Position numbers and translations under genes: made by a program. This document shows positions 1-8,611 of a DNA stretch of 64,000 nt, piece by piece. The notes beneath the pieces were generated by a model. The model saw only the letters and a program-made list of their open reading frames with translations, did no database searches and was not told where the DNA came from. Location: assembly GCA_023426545.1 (NCBI GenBank), contig JAFAAN010000052.1, positions 1-64,000 of the forward strand, read 5' to 3'. Source of the DNA: Pseudomonadota bacterium. Lineage in GTDB: Bacteria; Myxococcota; Myxococcia; Myxococcales; Myxococcaceae. The first letter of the stretch is position 1; each line of letters begins with the position of its first letter.

Positions 1-2
1 TG

Positions 3-446
3 ACGGAGCAATTCCTCCGTGAACTCAGCGAGAGCCCCGAGCCAGACCGACAGCTCTACAATTGGGCGACACACGTCCCCAATTTCGCCTCGATTTGGAC
101 CACGACCACGGGGCCCCGAGTCGGAAAGACTCAAGCGCTCACAAATGACGCCCTCTTCGTGGCCATGGTGGGGTTCTGCAAGTCCACCGGACAGAAGCAC
201 CCACCACAGAAACGGACCTTCCTGGCCGCGTTGAAGGCAGCGGGTTGGGTTGAGCAACGCGACAACAAGGCGCGGGGCTGGGCTCCGCCATGGCACGTGA
301 ACGGGAGCGATGCCCCTTCGAGCCACGACGCGAAGGTCGTTCCGTTCCCTGCGCCGAACTCCATCCCACCATCAACCTCGAATGCCCATCCCCACGTTGC
401 GCGCCCGCGCTCCCTGCGGGACCGACTGCTGGGGAACCCCTCATGA
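3..446 (+). CDS. Partial gene, C-terminal end of a primase-like mobile-element protein
   Basis: The open frame enters from the left edge at base 3 and ends with TGA at 444-446, so about 147 codons of the carboxy end are visible. Near 225-265 it reads PQKRTF followed by LAALKAAGW, which resembles the short C-terminal segment of phage or plasmid primase/helicase proteins; this family call is an inference from a weak motif. The stop overlaps the ATG of the next gene (ATGA), so it is translated in line with the HTH gene and the integrase. Third codon positions carry many A and T, unlike the chromosomal genes further right, which fits acquired DNA. Confidence 0.5.
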   Translation, partial: TEQFLRELSESPEPDRQLYNWATHVPNFASIWTTTTGPRVGKTQALTNDALFVAMVGFCKSTGQKHPPQKRTFLAALKAAGWVEQRDNKARGWAPPWHVNGSDAPSSHDAKVVPFPAPNSIPPSTSNAHPHVARPRSLRDRLLGNPS

Positions 447-694
447 GCCACAGCACCTGTCGCAAGGCCCCTGTGCTCGCATCGGTGGCCCGCCCCGGGG
501 TTCCCGACTTCCTCACCGTGGAAGAAGCCGCAGCGCTCCTGCGCGTGAATCGGAAGACGCTCTATGAGTCCATCCGGCTCGGACAGATGCCTGGGGTCGT
601 CCGCATCGGGAAGTCGCTCCGCATCCACCGCGACGCCCTGGTAGGGTCCTCCCTGGGTCAAGGCGGTCCTGCGCTCAAGGAGAAGCAGCCATGA
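443..694 (+). CDS. Small helix-turn-helix protein, excisionase-like
   Basis: An 83-residue protein. The core reads FLTVEEAAALLRVNRKTLYE, then a wing-like VRIGKSLRIHRDAL, which is the pattern of the MerR-type HTH_17 / excisionase family: a short winged helix that binds DNA next to an attachment site or represses element genes. The ATG at 443 is chosen because it forms ATGA with the preceding stop; its own TGA forms a second ATGA with the integrase start at 691. Sitting directly before an integrase suggests a directionality factor or element regulator. The exact role is inferred from position and fold. Confidence 0.75.
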   Translation: MSHSTCRKAPVLASVARPGVPDFLTVEEAAALLRVNRKTLYESIRLGQMPGVVRIGKSLRIHRDALVGSSLGQGGPALKEKQP

Positions 695-1908
695 GCGTGA
701 GACTGAGGAAGTACACCGACAAGGACGGAAAGAATCAGCAGGTGTGGTTCGTGGACATCAAGTTCAAGCATGCGAGCGGGAAGGTCGAGCGCGTCCGCAA
801 GGACAGCCCGGTCAACACCCGTCGTGGTGCCGAGCAGTACGAACGCGACATCCGCGCAGCCCTCTTGATGGGGACTTTCAAGAAGGAGAAGGAGCCCGTA
901 GCAACCGAGGAAACAAAGCAGGTGCCGACCGTGAAGGAGTTCTCTTCGCGGTTCCTCACCTACTCGGAGAACAACAACAAGCACTCCAGCGTCGTCACAA
1001 AGCGGCAGATTCTTGAGCACCATGTCCTTCCGTTCTTCGGAGACATGAAGCTGGATTCCATCGGCCCGGCAGCCATCGAGGACTTCAAGGCCCTCATGCG
1101 GAAGAAGAAGTCGGCTGCCCGCGCTCGAAAGAAGTCCCCAACGCAGGCAGCACTCCGGAAGCGCAAGGGTGCGGCTCCCAAGCCCCTTAGCTTGAAGACC
1201 ATCAACAACGTGCTCACGGTGCTGGGCAAACTCCTGGCTGTCGCGGAAGAGCAAGGGGACATCCAGCAGGCTCCGCGCGTGAAGCTCTTCGGGAAGCTGC
1301 CCAAGCCCAAGTTCGACTTCCTTTCCTACGAGGAAGCCGAGCGACTCGTCACCGCGTCTGAACCCGAGTGGCGGACGATGCTCCTCGTGGCCATCAAGAC
1401 GGGGCTCCGACAGGGGGAACTCATCGGGCTCCAGTGGAAGGACCTGGACCTGCAACGGGGCAAGGCCCATGTCCAGAGAACCATCTGGCGTGGAGTGGAG
1501 GGGCTACCCAAGGGCGGACGCGAGCGAACCGTGGACCTGCCCACCTCCGTGGTGGAAGCACTCAAGGGACACCGGCATCTTCGAGGCCCCTACGTCTTCT
1601 GTCAGGAACGCGGGGCGCCCTTCACGGAAGGCAAGCTGAAGCGTCCGCTTGCCCGTGCGCTGGAACGAGCCAGCATCGTTCGGGAAGAGGGCCGTATCGG
1701 CTGGCACGACCTTCGCCACACCTACGGCAGCCACCTCGCCATGAAGGGTGTGCCGCTCAAGGTCATCCAGGAACTGATGGGGCACGCCACCATCGACATG
1801 ACGGAGCGGTATGCCCACCTGAGCCCCGAAGTGAAGCGCGACGCGGTCCAACTCCTCGACGAGCCCTTGCTGGCGAGGGGCAATACAGGGGCAATGGCCG
1901 TGGGCTAG
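691..1908 (+). CDS. Tyrosine-type site-specific integrase
   Basis: A 405-residue phage-type integrase. The N-terminal part has an AP2-like arm-binding segment, followed by a SAM-like core-binding domain (around 80-200) that carries an unusual Lys/Arg/Ala-rich insertion (about residues 130-165). The catalytic domain shows TGLRQGELIGL (first Arg), HDLRHTYGSH (His-x-x-Arg), LMGHATIDMTERYAHL (His and the nucleophilic Tyr). All five catalytic residues are present, so it is probably active. The gene starts in an ATGA overlap with the HTH gene and its stop lies 48 bases from the mature 3' end of the tmRNA gene, a favoured integration target for this family. Third positions are less G+C-rich than those of the chromosomal genes. 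Confidence 0.93.
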   Translation: MSVRLRKYTDKDGKNQQVWFVDIKFKHASGKVERVRKDSPVNTRRGAEQYERDIRAALLMGTFKKEKEPVATEETKQVPTVKEFSSRFLTYSENNNKHSSVVTKRQILEHHVLPFFGDMKLDSIGPAAIEDFKALMRKKKSAARARKKSPTQAALRKRKGAAPKPLSLKTINNVLTVLGKLLAVAEEQGDIQQAPRVKLFGKLPKPKFDFLSYEEAERLVTASEPEWRTMLLVAIKTGLRQGELIGLQWKDLDLQRGKAHVQRTIWRGVEGLPKGGRERTVDLPTSVVEALKGHRHLRGPYVFCQERGAPFTEGKLKRPLARALERASIVREEGRIGWHDLRHTYGSHLAMKGVPLKVIQELMGHATIDMTERYAHLSPEVKRDAVQLLDEPLLARGNTGAMAVG

Positions 1909-1948
1909 AAAAACAAAAGCCCAGCAACCCATTGAGATTGCTGGGCTT
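1909..1948 (-). terminator. Intrinsic terminator of the tmRNA gene
   Basis: A perfect 11-bp inverted repeat (1917-1927 with 1938-1948, arm AAGCCCAGCAA) has a 10-base loop. On the minus strand it is followed by TTTGTTTTT (1917-1909), the classic hairpin plus U-run. It lies just downstream of the tmRNA 3' end and touches the end of the integrase gene. Confidence 0.9.
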
Positions 1949-1955
1949 CACTCAG

Positions 1956-2318
1956 TGGAGGCGGCGGGAATCGAACCCGCGTCCGAAAGCCTTCCGTCCT
2001 TCGACCCTACGTGCGTAGTCCGCGATTTGCTACGTCCCTGAGGCTCCCACGGACGGGATACTCAGGGCCGGTCCTGGAAAGGTCTCGCTACCTCGGGTCC
2101 AGGCGCCCTTGGCAGCCAGCCTGCATTCTGACGGTCTGACCCAACCCCACAGGCCGAGGGCGGGGGGACCGCGCACTAGGAGCTGTTTTTAGGCAGCCAG
2201 CGCGAGCTCAACGTTGTCGTTGGCCTTTGTGTCTTTGCCGGGTGGGATTTACGAGCTACCAGACAAGCTCGGCACGCGTCTCGGACTTCTATGCCCCCGT
2301 CGAAACCAGGTCGCCCCC
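1956..2318 (-). ncRNA. ssrA: tmRNA (transfer-messenger RNA)
   Basis: Rescues stalled ribosomes by acting as Ala-tRNA and then as mRNA for a degradation tag, with SmpB as partner. The 5' end (GGGGGCG at 2318-2312) pairs with the 3' end (CGCCTCC, 1963-1957) to form the 7-bp acceptor stem with one G-U, leaving A at 1956 as discriminator; the CCA end does not appear to be encoded. The T-arm GGTTCGATTCC and the 5' GACCTGGTTTCGAC element are present. The internal reading frame encodes ANDNVELALAA. Length of about 363 nt is normal for a one-piece tmRNA. An intrinsic terminator follows and an integrase gene abuts the 3' end. Confidence 0.95.
2189..2224 (-). other. tmRNA tag reading frame
   Basis: Resume codon GCC at 2224-2222 and TAA at 2191-2189 encode ANDNVELALAA; with the alanine carried by tmRNA the full tag is AANDNVELALAA. 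The ALAA end is the ClpX recognition signal known from other bacteria, and the N-terminal AAND portion overlaps the region bound by SspB in E. coli. Confidence 0.93.
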
Positions 2319-2536
2319 GGTAGGTTCACTGCATCTGACGCGGCCCCTCACAGCGCCGCGTCTCCTACACATTAACCGCTGGCGGGGGCCCGTCAATCCT
2401 CCTGAGTGCCCACGCGCCCACCTGGGCGCACGCCCGTGGACACTCCGCGCACAAGCCCCTCCCCCGCCGGGCCAGCCGTCGTAGGGTCGCCTACCCGCCG
2501 GGTCCCGCTTCCTCCGCCCGGCCACGAGGCACCTGA

Positions 2537-3901
2537 ATGAGACGACTGCTCCCCCTCCTCCTGCTCTTGCTGGGCACGGCCCTCCCGGCCGCCGCTGCCG
2601 CGCCCGCCGCGGCGTCGGACGCCTTCCCGTACACCCTCCACGCGGATGTCCTGCCCAACGGCCTCACCGTGGTGCGGGTGCCCTACCCGTCACGCGGCAT
2701 CATCGCCTACGTCACCGTCGTCCGCGTCGGCTCGCGCAACGAGGTGGAGCCCGGCAGGACGGGCTTCGCCCACTTCTTCGAGCACATGATGTTCAAGGGC
2801 ACGAAGACGCACCCGGAAGGCGACCGCGAGCGCGTCCTCGGCGCCTTCGGCTACGACGACAACGCCTTCACCACCGACGACATCACCCTCTACTACTCCT
2901 ACGGCCCCACCGCCGGCCTGCCCCAGCTCATTGAGATCGAGGCGGACCGCTTCCGGAACCTGGAGTACAGCGAGCCGTCCTTCCAGACGGAGGCGCTCGC
3001 CGTGCTCGGCGAGTACCACAAGAACGCCGCCGCCCCCTTCCTCAAGATGGAGGAGGAGCTGAACGCCACGGCCTTCACGCGCCACACGTACCGGCACACC
3101 ACCATGGGCTTCTACAAGGACATCCAGGCGATGCCCCAGGCCTATGACTACAGCCGCACCTTCTTCGAGCGCTGGTACACGCCCGACAACACGCTGCTCT
3201 TCATCGTCGGTGACTTCGACGACGCCCAGGTCATGGCGCTGGTGCGCCAGCACTACGGCCCGTGGGACCGCAAGGCCGCCCAGGTCACCGTGCCCGCCGA
3301 GCCGCCCCAGAAGGGCCCTCGCACCGCCCACATCGACTGGCCGCAGCCCACGCAGCCCCGGCAGGTGATTGCCTGGCGCACGCCCGGCGCCGGCACCAGC
3401 CCGACGGACGCCGCCATCCAGACGCTCCTCGTGGACTACCTCGCCGGCCCCACCAGCCCCGCCTACAAGACGCTGGTGCTGGACAAGCAGCTCGTCGAGT
3501 CCATTGGCAGCGACTACTCCGAGCACCGCGACCCGCACCTTTTCACCCTCACCGCCACGCTGAAGGACGAGCGCTACCGCGACACCGTCCGTAAGACGCT
3601 GCTCCAGGAGGTCAGCCGGCTCGCCGCCGGCCGCGTGGACGCCGCGCGCCTCAAGGCCATCCAGGACCACGCCCGCTACGGCGCGCTCATGGCCCTGGAG
3701 ACGCCCCGCGACGTGGGCATCCAGCTGGGCTGGTACGCCGGCGTCACCGGCTCGCCCGACGGCCTCCAGCGACACCTCCAGAGCCTGCCCAAGGTGACGC
3801 CGGCGCAGCTCTCCGACTTCACCAAGCGCTACCTCACCGCCAACAAGCTCATCCTGCTCAGCCTCACCCCGAAGACGGACGCCCAGGGAGGGACGAAGTG
3901 A
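2537..3901 (+). CDS. M16 family zinc metallopeptidase, catalytic subunit
   Basis: A 454-residue secreted or periplasmic peptidase of the pitrilysin/processing-peptidase family. The N-terminus is a signal peptide (Arg-Arg, a run of Leu, then Ala-rich cleavage region to about residue 26). The inverted zinc motif HFFEH is at about residues 79-83 and a downstream EALAVLGEYHKN segment (about 150-160) supplies the third metal ligand. Length fits the single-module bacterial form. The next gene begins at the last base of this stop codon and encodes a second M16 protein without the zinc motif, so a heterodimer like other bacterial M16B pairs is likely. The substrate is unknown. Confidence 0.9.
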   Translation: MRRLLPLLLLLLGTALPAAAAAPAAASDAFPYTLHADVLPNGLTVVRVPYPSRGIIAYVTVVRVGSRNEVEPGRTGFAHFFEHMMFKGTKTHPEGDRERVLGAFGYDDNAFTTDDITLYYSYGPTAGLPQLIEIEADRFRNLEYSEPSFQTEALAVLGEYHKNAAAPFLKMEEELNATAFTRHTYRHTTMGFYKDIQAMPQAYDYSRTFFERWYTPDNTLLFIVGDFDDAQVMALVRQHYGPWDRKAAQVTVPAEPPQKGPRTAHIDWPQPTQPRQVIAWRTPGAGTSPTDAAIQTLLVDYLAGPTSPAYKTLVLDKQLVESIGSDYSEHRDPHLFTLTATLKDERYRDTVRKTLLQEVSRLAAGRVDAARLKAIQDHARYGALMALETPRDVGIQLGWYAGVTGSPDGLQRHLQSLPKVTPAQLSDFTKRYLTANKLILLSLTPKTDAQGGTK

Positions 3902-5508
3902 TGAAGACCCGCGCGCTCATGTCCCTCGCCGCCCTGCTGGGCCTCGCCGGCTGCGCCTCCACGCCCAAGGCGCCGCCGCCCGCCGAGAATGCACCTCTGC
4001 CCGCCGTGCCCGCCCAGGCCGCGCCGCCTCCACCGCCCACGCGCCCGGAGGCCGTGGCCGCCAAGCCGCTGGGCCAGCCCAGGCCCCTGGAGCAGGTCGT
4101 CCTCGCCCGTCCGGACACCCCCATCGTCTCCTTCCGGCTCGTGTTCCACACCGGCTCGGTGGACGACCCGAAGGGCCAGGAGGGCCTCACCGCCCTCACC
4201 GCGCAGCTCATGGCGGAGGGGGGCACGCAGAAGCTCTCGGCCTCGCAGCTCCTGGAGGCGCTCTACCCCATGGCCGCGGAGCTGGACGTCTTCGTGGACA
4301 AGGAGTTCACGACCTTCTCCGGCCGCGTTCACAAGGACTTCCTGGCGCGCTTCCAGGACATCTTCACCGACGTGCTGCTGGCCCCGCGCATGGACGCCAC
4401 CGAGCTGGAGCGCTTGCGCGCCAACGCCATCAGCGACGTGGAGAACGGCCTGCGCAGCGCCAACGACGAGGCGCTCGGCAAGGCCGCGCTCGACGCCCTC
4501 ATCTACGAGGGCCACCCCTACGCGCACTTCACCGGCGGCACCGTGCAGGGGCTGAAGGCCATCACGCTGGACGACGTGAAGGCCCACGCCCAGCACGTCT
4601 TCACCCAGGACCGGCTCGTCATCGGTCTGGCCGGCGCGGTGGACGACACGCTCGCGCAGTCCCTCACCTCGCGCCTGTCCTCGCTGCCGCCGACGGGCGC
4701 GCCCCGCGTGGCGCTGCCCGCCGTGCCGACGACGGCCGGACGCGCCGTCATCCTCCAGAAGCCCACGCTCTCCACCGCCATCAGCATGGGCTTCGTCAGC
4801 ACCATCCGCCGCGGCGACCCGGACTTCTTCCCGGTGGCCTTCGCGATGTCCAACCTGGGTGAGCACCGTCAGTCCATTGGCGTCCTCTTCACCGAGCTGC
4901 GCGAGAAGCGCGGCCTCAACTACGGAGACTACGCCTACGCCGAGCACTTCATCGAGTCGCCCGGCACCACCTACAACCGCACCAACATCGCGCGCACCCA
5001 GCAGGACCTCTCCCTGTGGCTGCGCCCCGTGGTGCCCACCAACGGCATGTTCGCCACGCGTGGCGCCGTGTTCTTCCTGGACCAGATGGTGAAGGAGGGC
5101 ATCCCCCAGGAGCGCTTCGACCTGATGCGCGGCTTCCTCCAGGGCTACACCCGCCTGTGGGAGCAGACCGACCAGCGCCGGCTGGGCTACGCCATCGACG
5201 GCCTCTTCTACGGCACGCCCGACTTCCTGGAGCAGTACCGCCAGGCGATGGCGAAGATGACGCCTCAGTCCGTCCAGGAGGCGCTGCGCCGCCGCGTGCA
5301 GCCCGAGGCCCTCAACTTCGCCTTCGTCGCAGAGGACGCCGAGGGGCTCGCCCAGGCGCTGCGCTCCGGTGAGCCCTCGTCCATCACCTACGCGTCTCCC
5401 AAGTCCGCGGAGCTGCTGGAGCAGGACCAGGCCATCTCCACCTCCAAGCTGCCCGTGCGCCCGGAAGCCATCCAGGTCATTCCCGTGCAGCAGTTCATGG
5501 AGAAATAA
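3901..5508 (+). CDS. M16 family lipoprotein, non-catalytic partner
   Basis: 535 residues from ATG 3901; a GTG one codon earlier is also possible. The N-terminus is a lipoprotein signal with lipobox LAGC (Cys about residue 18), then an Ala/Pro linker. Two M16 modules follow: TPIVSFRLVFHTGSVDDP matches the family, but where HxxEH should be the protein reads LTAQLMAEGG, so zinc binding is lost. A typical M16 C-terminal signature (LREKRGLNYG) is kept near residue 335. It overlaps the catalytic M16 gene and probably forms the regulatory half of a membrane-anchored heterodimer. The partnership is inferred from the gene order and known M16 pairs. Confidence 0.88.
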   Translation: MKTRALMSLAALLGLAGCASTPKAPPPAENAPLPAVPAQAAPPPPPTRPEAVAAKPLGQPRPLEQVVLARPDTPIVSFRLVFHTGSVDDPKGQEGLTALTAQLMAEGGTQKLSASQLLEALYPMAAELDVFVDKEFTTFSGRVHKDFLARFQDIFTDVLLAPRMDATELERLRANAISDVENGLRSANDEALGKAALDALIYEGHPYAHFTGGTVQGLKAITLDDVKAHAQHVFTQDRLVIGLAGAVDDTLAQSLTSRLSSLPPTGAPRVALPAVPTTAGRAVILQKPTLSTAISMGFVSTIRRGDPDFFPVAFAMSNLGEHRQSIGVLFTELREKRGLNYGDYAYAEHFIESPGTTYNRTNIARTQQDLSLWLRPVVPTNGMFATRGAVFFLDQMVKEGIPQERFDLMRGFLQGYTRLWEQTDQRRLGYAIDGLFYGTPDFLEQYRQAMAKMTPQSVQEALRRRVQPEALNFAFVAEDAEGLAQALRSGEPSSITYASPKSAELLEQDQAISTSKLPVRPEAIQVIPVQQFMEK

Positions 5509-5531
5509 CGCACGGCTGTAACCAGCAATAT

Positions 5532-5564
5532 CCGGGGGGTGGGTCATTTCCTTCCACCCTCCGG
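5532..5564 (+). terminator. Hairpin after the M16 pair
   Basis: Arms at 5532-5542 and 5554-5564 pair over 11 bp with one G-U on the plus-strand RNA. There is no U-run, so it may be a terminator helped by Rho or a processing hairpin between the M16 genes and the OmpA-like gene. Confidence 0.35.
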
Positions 5565-5588
5565 AGCCGGGTGCTAAGAGCCTGATAC

Positions 5589-7508
5589 ATGCGAGGCTTC
5601 AGCTTGCGCGGCGCAGCCACCCGACTCGCCATCCTGGGCCTGTTCCTGGCCTCGGTGGCCGCTCACGCCGACCACGACCCCTTCGCCCGCGGCTTCGACG
5701 CCGTCCCCGTGAAGGCGACGGCCGCTCAGCACAGCGGCATCGCCCTGGAAGGCACGAGCAACGCGCTGCCGGTGGGCAGCTTCCGCGCGGCGCTCCTCTT
5801 CGACTTCAACTGGCGCATCCTCGCGCTCAAGCTGGGTGACGAGAAGCTGGGCGACCTGATTCCCTACCGGCTCGATGCGCACCTGCTCTTCGCCTACCAG
5901 CTCCACGAGCGCCTGGAGCTGGCGGTGGACCTGCCCGTCACGCTGCTCCAGGGCGACAACTTCCAGCTCCTGCGCGACGCGCTGAACGCCCCCAACTTCC
6001 CGGGCGCCGCTGGCGTGGGCCGCACCACCCTCGGCGACATCCGCCTGCTGCCACGCGTCCACCTGCTGGACCGTGAGAAGTTCCCGGTGGGCGTGTCGCT
6101 CGTCGCCGAGGTCCGCCTGCCCACGGGCAGCGCGTCCAGCTTCACCGGCGAGCGCGGCGTGCTGTGGGCGCCTCGCGTGGCGCTGGAGCAGCGCTTCACC
6201 GCGCTCCCGGTGCCCATCCGCGTGCTCGGCAACGTGGGCGTGCGGCTGCGACCCCATGCGCAGTACCTCAACCTGCTCGTCGACGACGAGCTGACGCTGG
6301 GCGCTGGCGCCATCGCGGAGCTGCCCAACATGGGCCGCTTCTCGGACGTGGAGGCCGTGGCCGAGATGCACCTGGGCACGCCGCTGGTGCGCCCCTTCAA
6401 CTTCGACCAGGCCGATACGCTGAAGACGCCGTGGGAAGCGCTGGTGGGCGCCCGCGCGAAGGTCTGGGGCAACTGGGGCATGGAGCTGAACGTCGGCCGC
6501 GGCATCCACGTGTCCAGCGGCTACGGCCGCGAGGCCCTGCGGGTGATGTTCGCGGTGCGCTACGACGAGACGTTCATCGACTCCGATGGCGACGGCATCC
6601 CCGACATCCGCGACCGCTGCCCCAACGAGCCCGAGGACCGGGACGGCTTCCAGGACAGCGACGGCTGCCCCGACCCGGACAACGACGGCGACGGCATCCC
6701 CGACGGCGAGGACGCCTGCCCCAACGAGCGCGGCCCCAAGCACACCAAGGGCTGCCCCGACCCGAACTACGACACGGACGGTGACGGCGTCGTCGACGGC
6801 GAGGACGCGTGCATCGACAAGCCGGGCCCCAAGTCGAACAAGGGCTGCCCGGAGGACGAGAACGACTCCGACGGCGACGGCATCCCCGACGCGCTCGACA
6901 AGTGCCCGGACAAGCCCGGCCCGAAGGACTACGACGGCTGCCCGGACACCGACGGCGACGAGGTGCCGGACAACGAGGACGACTGCCCCGAGCAGTTCGG
7001 CCCGCCGGAGAACAACGGCTGCCCGTACGACTCGCCGCCTTACGTCGTCGTCGAGTCGGACCGCATCCGCATCAAGGGCAACGTGCTCTTCGAGACGGGC
7101 TCCGCCGTCATCCAGAAGCAGTCCTACCCGCTGCTCGACGAGGTGGCGACGGTGCTGCGGAAGAACCCGACGCTGGGCCCCGTCCTCATCGAAGGACACA
7201 CCGACAACCGCGGCTCGCGCGCCCTCAACATGGGCCTGTCCGACCGCCGCGCGAAGTCCGTGCTCGAGTACCTGGTCGCCAGGGGCATCGCCCGCAATCG
7301 CCTCAGCTCGAAGGGCTTCGGCTTCGACCACCCCATCGCGACCAACGACACCGCGCTGGGCCGCGCCAAGAACCGGCGCGTCGACTTCCGCCTCGTGCGC
7401 TCCGAGGCGGAGACGGGGAAGAAGGAGACCGTCGTCCCGGCCGGCCAGCCGCCTCCGCCAGGGACGACGCGGGCCGACGAGGCCCCGGCCAAGGACGCGA
7501 AGCCGTAG
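5589..7508 (+). CDS. OmpA-family outer membrane protein with thrombospondin type 3 repeats
   Basis: 639 residues. A signal peptide (to about residue 28, ending AHA) is followed by a roughly 300-residue beta-rich domain that is probably an outer-membrane barrel. Residues about 330-475 contain at least five calcium-binding thrombospondin-3 type repeats of the form DSDGDGIPD...D.CP. The last 130 residues are an OmpA/MotB peptidoglycan-binding domain: VLFETGSAVIQ, IEGHTDNRGS, NRRVDFRLV. The short acidic/Pro tail is disordered. It probably links the outer membrane to the cell wall. This architecture is common in myxobacteria. It stands alone, with a hairpin on each side. Confidence 0.92.
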   Translation: MRGFSLRGAATRLAILGLFLASVAAHADHDPFARGFDAVPVKATAAQHSGIALEGTSNALPVGSFRAALLFDFNWRILALKLGDEKLGDLIPYRLDAHLLFAYQLHERLELAVDLPVTLLQGDNFQLLRDALNAPNFPGAAGVGRTTLGDIRLLPRVHLLDREKFPVGVSLVAEVRLPTGSASSFTGERGVLWAPRVALEQRFTALPVPIRVLGNVGVRLRPHAQYLNLLVDDELTLGAGAIAELPNMGRFSDVEAVAEMHLGTPLVRPFNFDQADTLKTPWEALVGARAKVWGNWGMELNVGRGIHVSSGYGREALRVMFAVRYDETFIDSDGDGIPDIRDRCPNEPEDRDGFQDSDGCPDPDNDGDGIPDGEDACPNERGPKHTKGCPDPNYDTDGDGVVDGEDACIDKPGPKSNKGCPEDENDSDGDGIPDALDKCPDKPGPKDYDGCPDTDGDEVPDNEDDCPEQFGPPENNGCPYDSPPYVVVESDRIRIKGNVLFETGSAVIQKQSYPLLDEVATVLRKNPTLGPVLIEGHTDNRGSRALNMGLSDRRAKSVLEYLVARGIARNRLSSKGFGFDHPIATNDTALGRAKNRRVDFRLVRSEAETGKKETVVPAGQPPPPGTTRADEAPAKDAKP

Positions 7509-7517
7509 CCCACGGCT

Positions 7518-7551
7518 CGGGGCGGCGCGCCCGCGCGGCGTGCCCGCCCCG
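7518..7551. terminator. Hairpin between convergent genes
   Basis: CGGGGCGG (7518-7525) and CCGCCCCG (7544-7551) form a GC-rich stem in the 44-base gap between the OmpA gene and the decayed gene on the other strand. No U-run on either side; it could act as a bidirectional terminator. Confidence 0.35.
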
Positions 7552-7552
7552 C

Positions 7553-8013
7553 TCAGCGGACGGGCGTCACGGAGACTTCCCCCACCCACAGCTCGTGGGG
7601 CGCGAAGCGCTCGCCCTGGCACGCGACGGCGACGCGGCCCTCACAGGGATTCACGTAGACGAGCTTGCAGCCGCCCGCGCTCTGAAGCCCGTCTCCGCGC
7701 AGAACATCGGCAGGTCCTCGCCGTAGACGGACTCGACGGACGCCTTCCACCCGCTGAGGCACGCCTGGAGCGAGGTGCCTCAGCTCGGCTCCGACGAGGG
7801 CAGGGCCTGCTCCTGCCGCCCCTGCTTTTGGAGACACAGCCCCAGGTCCGCCAGCGTGGGGCCGTGCTCCGCTGCGAGCTGCGCGGCGCGCTCGAACAGC
7901 GGACACGCCTCGGCGAGCTTCTTCGCCCGGTAGAGCTTCGTAGCGCGGGTCCGCAGCGATTCGGCGTCCTCCGGGGCCGCGGCCAGCAGGGACAACGTCA
8001 GCAACCCGGACAT
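7553..8013 (-). pseudogene. Decayed gene for a short secreted TPR-like protein
   Basis: The 5' part (8013 down to 7783) encodes a signal peptide and one TPR-like helical pair (SLRTRATKLYRAKKLAEACPLFERAA is split here: LYRAKKLAEACPLFERAAQL). It stops at TGA 7782-7780 in the same frame that then continues with coding-like sequence (KASVESVYGEDLPMFCAETG, all codons ending in G or C). Around 7675-7700 the coding signal moves to another frame, giving GGCKLVYVNPCEGRVAV and ending at 7553. So an in-frame stop and a frameshift break what looks like one gene of about 150 codons. A sequencing error could explain the shift but not easily both lesions. The protein family is not recognised. Confidence 0.6.
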
Positions 8014-8032
8014 GCGGCCCCGCCTCTGAATG

Positions 8033-8611
8033 TCAGGGCTGTTTCAGCGCGCGTTCGATGCGGCGGCGGATGCCGTCCTCGGACAGGGCGCCACGCTGCG
8101 CGTCCATCACCCTGCCCTCGCGGTCCAGGAAATAGAGCGTCGGCAGCGCGCTGACCTGGAAGGCCCGCGCCATGTCGTCATCCGCGTAGACGACGTAGGG
8201 CGCCAGGTCCGGCAGGTGGTTGCGCATGAAGGCGTCCACCAGCTTGGGAGCCCGGTCGCCATCGTCGCGGCTGGCCGCCACGAAGACGAGCCCCTGGGGC
8301 TCGTACTCCTTGGCGAGCTTCACCAGCGCCGGCATCTCCTCGCGGCACGGCGGGCACCAGGTCGCCCAGAAGTCCAGCATCACCACCTGGCCCTTGAGGT
8401 CCTCCAGCTTCAGCGTCCCGCCACCGTGGCGCGCCATCACCATGGACGGCACGGAGGCCCCATCCGGCACCAGCCGGGCCCGCTGGGCCTCCAGCACGCC
8501 GAGGTACACCACGCCGCCCACGCCGAGCGCCGCCAGCAGCCCCAGTACGAGCTTCGTCCCGCCGCCCGCCTTCTTCGGGGCCGGAGGCGGCGCCCCGATG
8601 GTATCCGTCAC
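8033..8611 (-). CDS. TlpA/ResA-type membrane-anchored thioredoxin
   Basis: 192 residues from GTG 8611, which forms GTGA with the stop of the upstream gene and has AGAGGA seven bases before it; longer in-frame starts lie inside that gene. One membrane segment lies at about residues 20-40, and the rest is a periplasmic thioredoxin fold with active site WATWCPPCREEM and the cis-Pro strand SALPTLYFLD. Family members reduce disulfides in periplasmic proteins, for example in cytochrome c maturation or heme delivery. The tight coupling to the CFI-box gene suggests a shared task, but no cytochrome genes are nearby and the substrate is unknown. Confidence 0.9.
   Translation of the reverse strand: MTDTIGAPPPAPKKAGGGTKLVLGLLAALGVGGVVYLGVLEAQRARLVPDGASVPSMVMARHGGGTLKLEDLKGQVVMLDFWATWCPPCREEMPALVKLAKEYEPQGLVFVAASRDDGDRAPKLVDAFMRNHLPDLAPYVVYADDDMARAFQVSALPTLYFLDREGRVMDAQRGALSEDGIRRRIERALKQP

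Noticed and set aside
1956..2010. tRNA-like T-arm sequence
   Set aside because: It belongs to the 3' end of tmRNA; no anticodon arm lies at tRNA distance.
2319..2536. Promoter search upstream of tmRNA and the M16 gene
   Set aside because: This 218-base divergent spacer must hold both promoters, but I could not pick out convincing -10 and -35 boxes at the right distances.
3829..5547. Minus-strand open frame of 572 codons
   Set aside because: Antisense to the M16 lipoprotein gene, which has a clear signal, motifs and codon bias.
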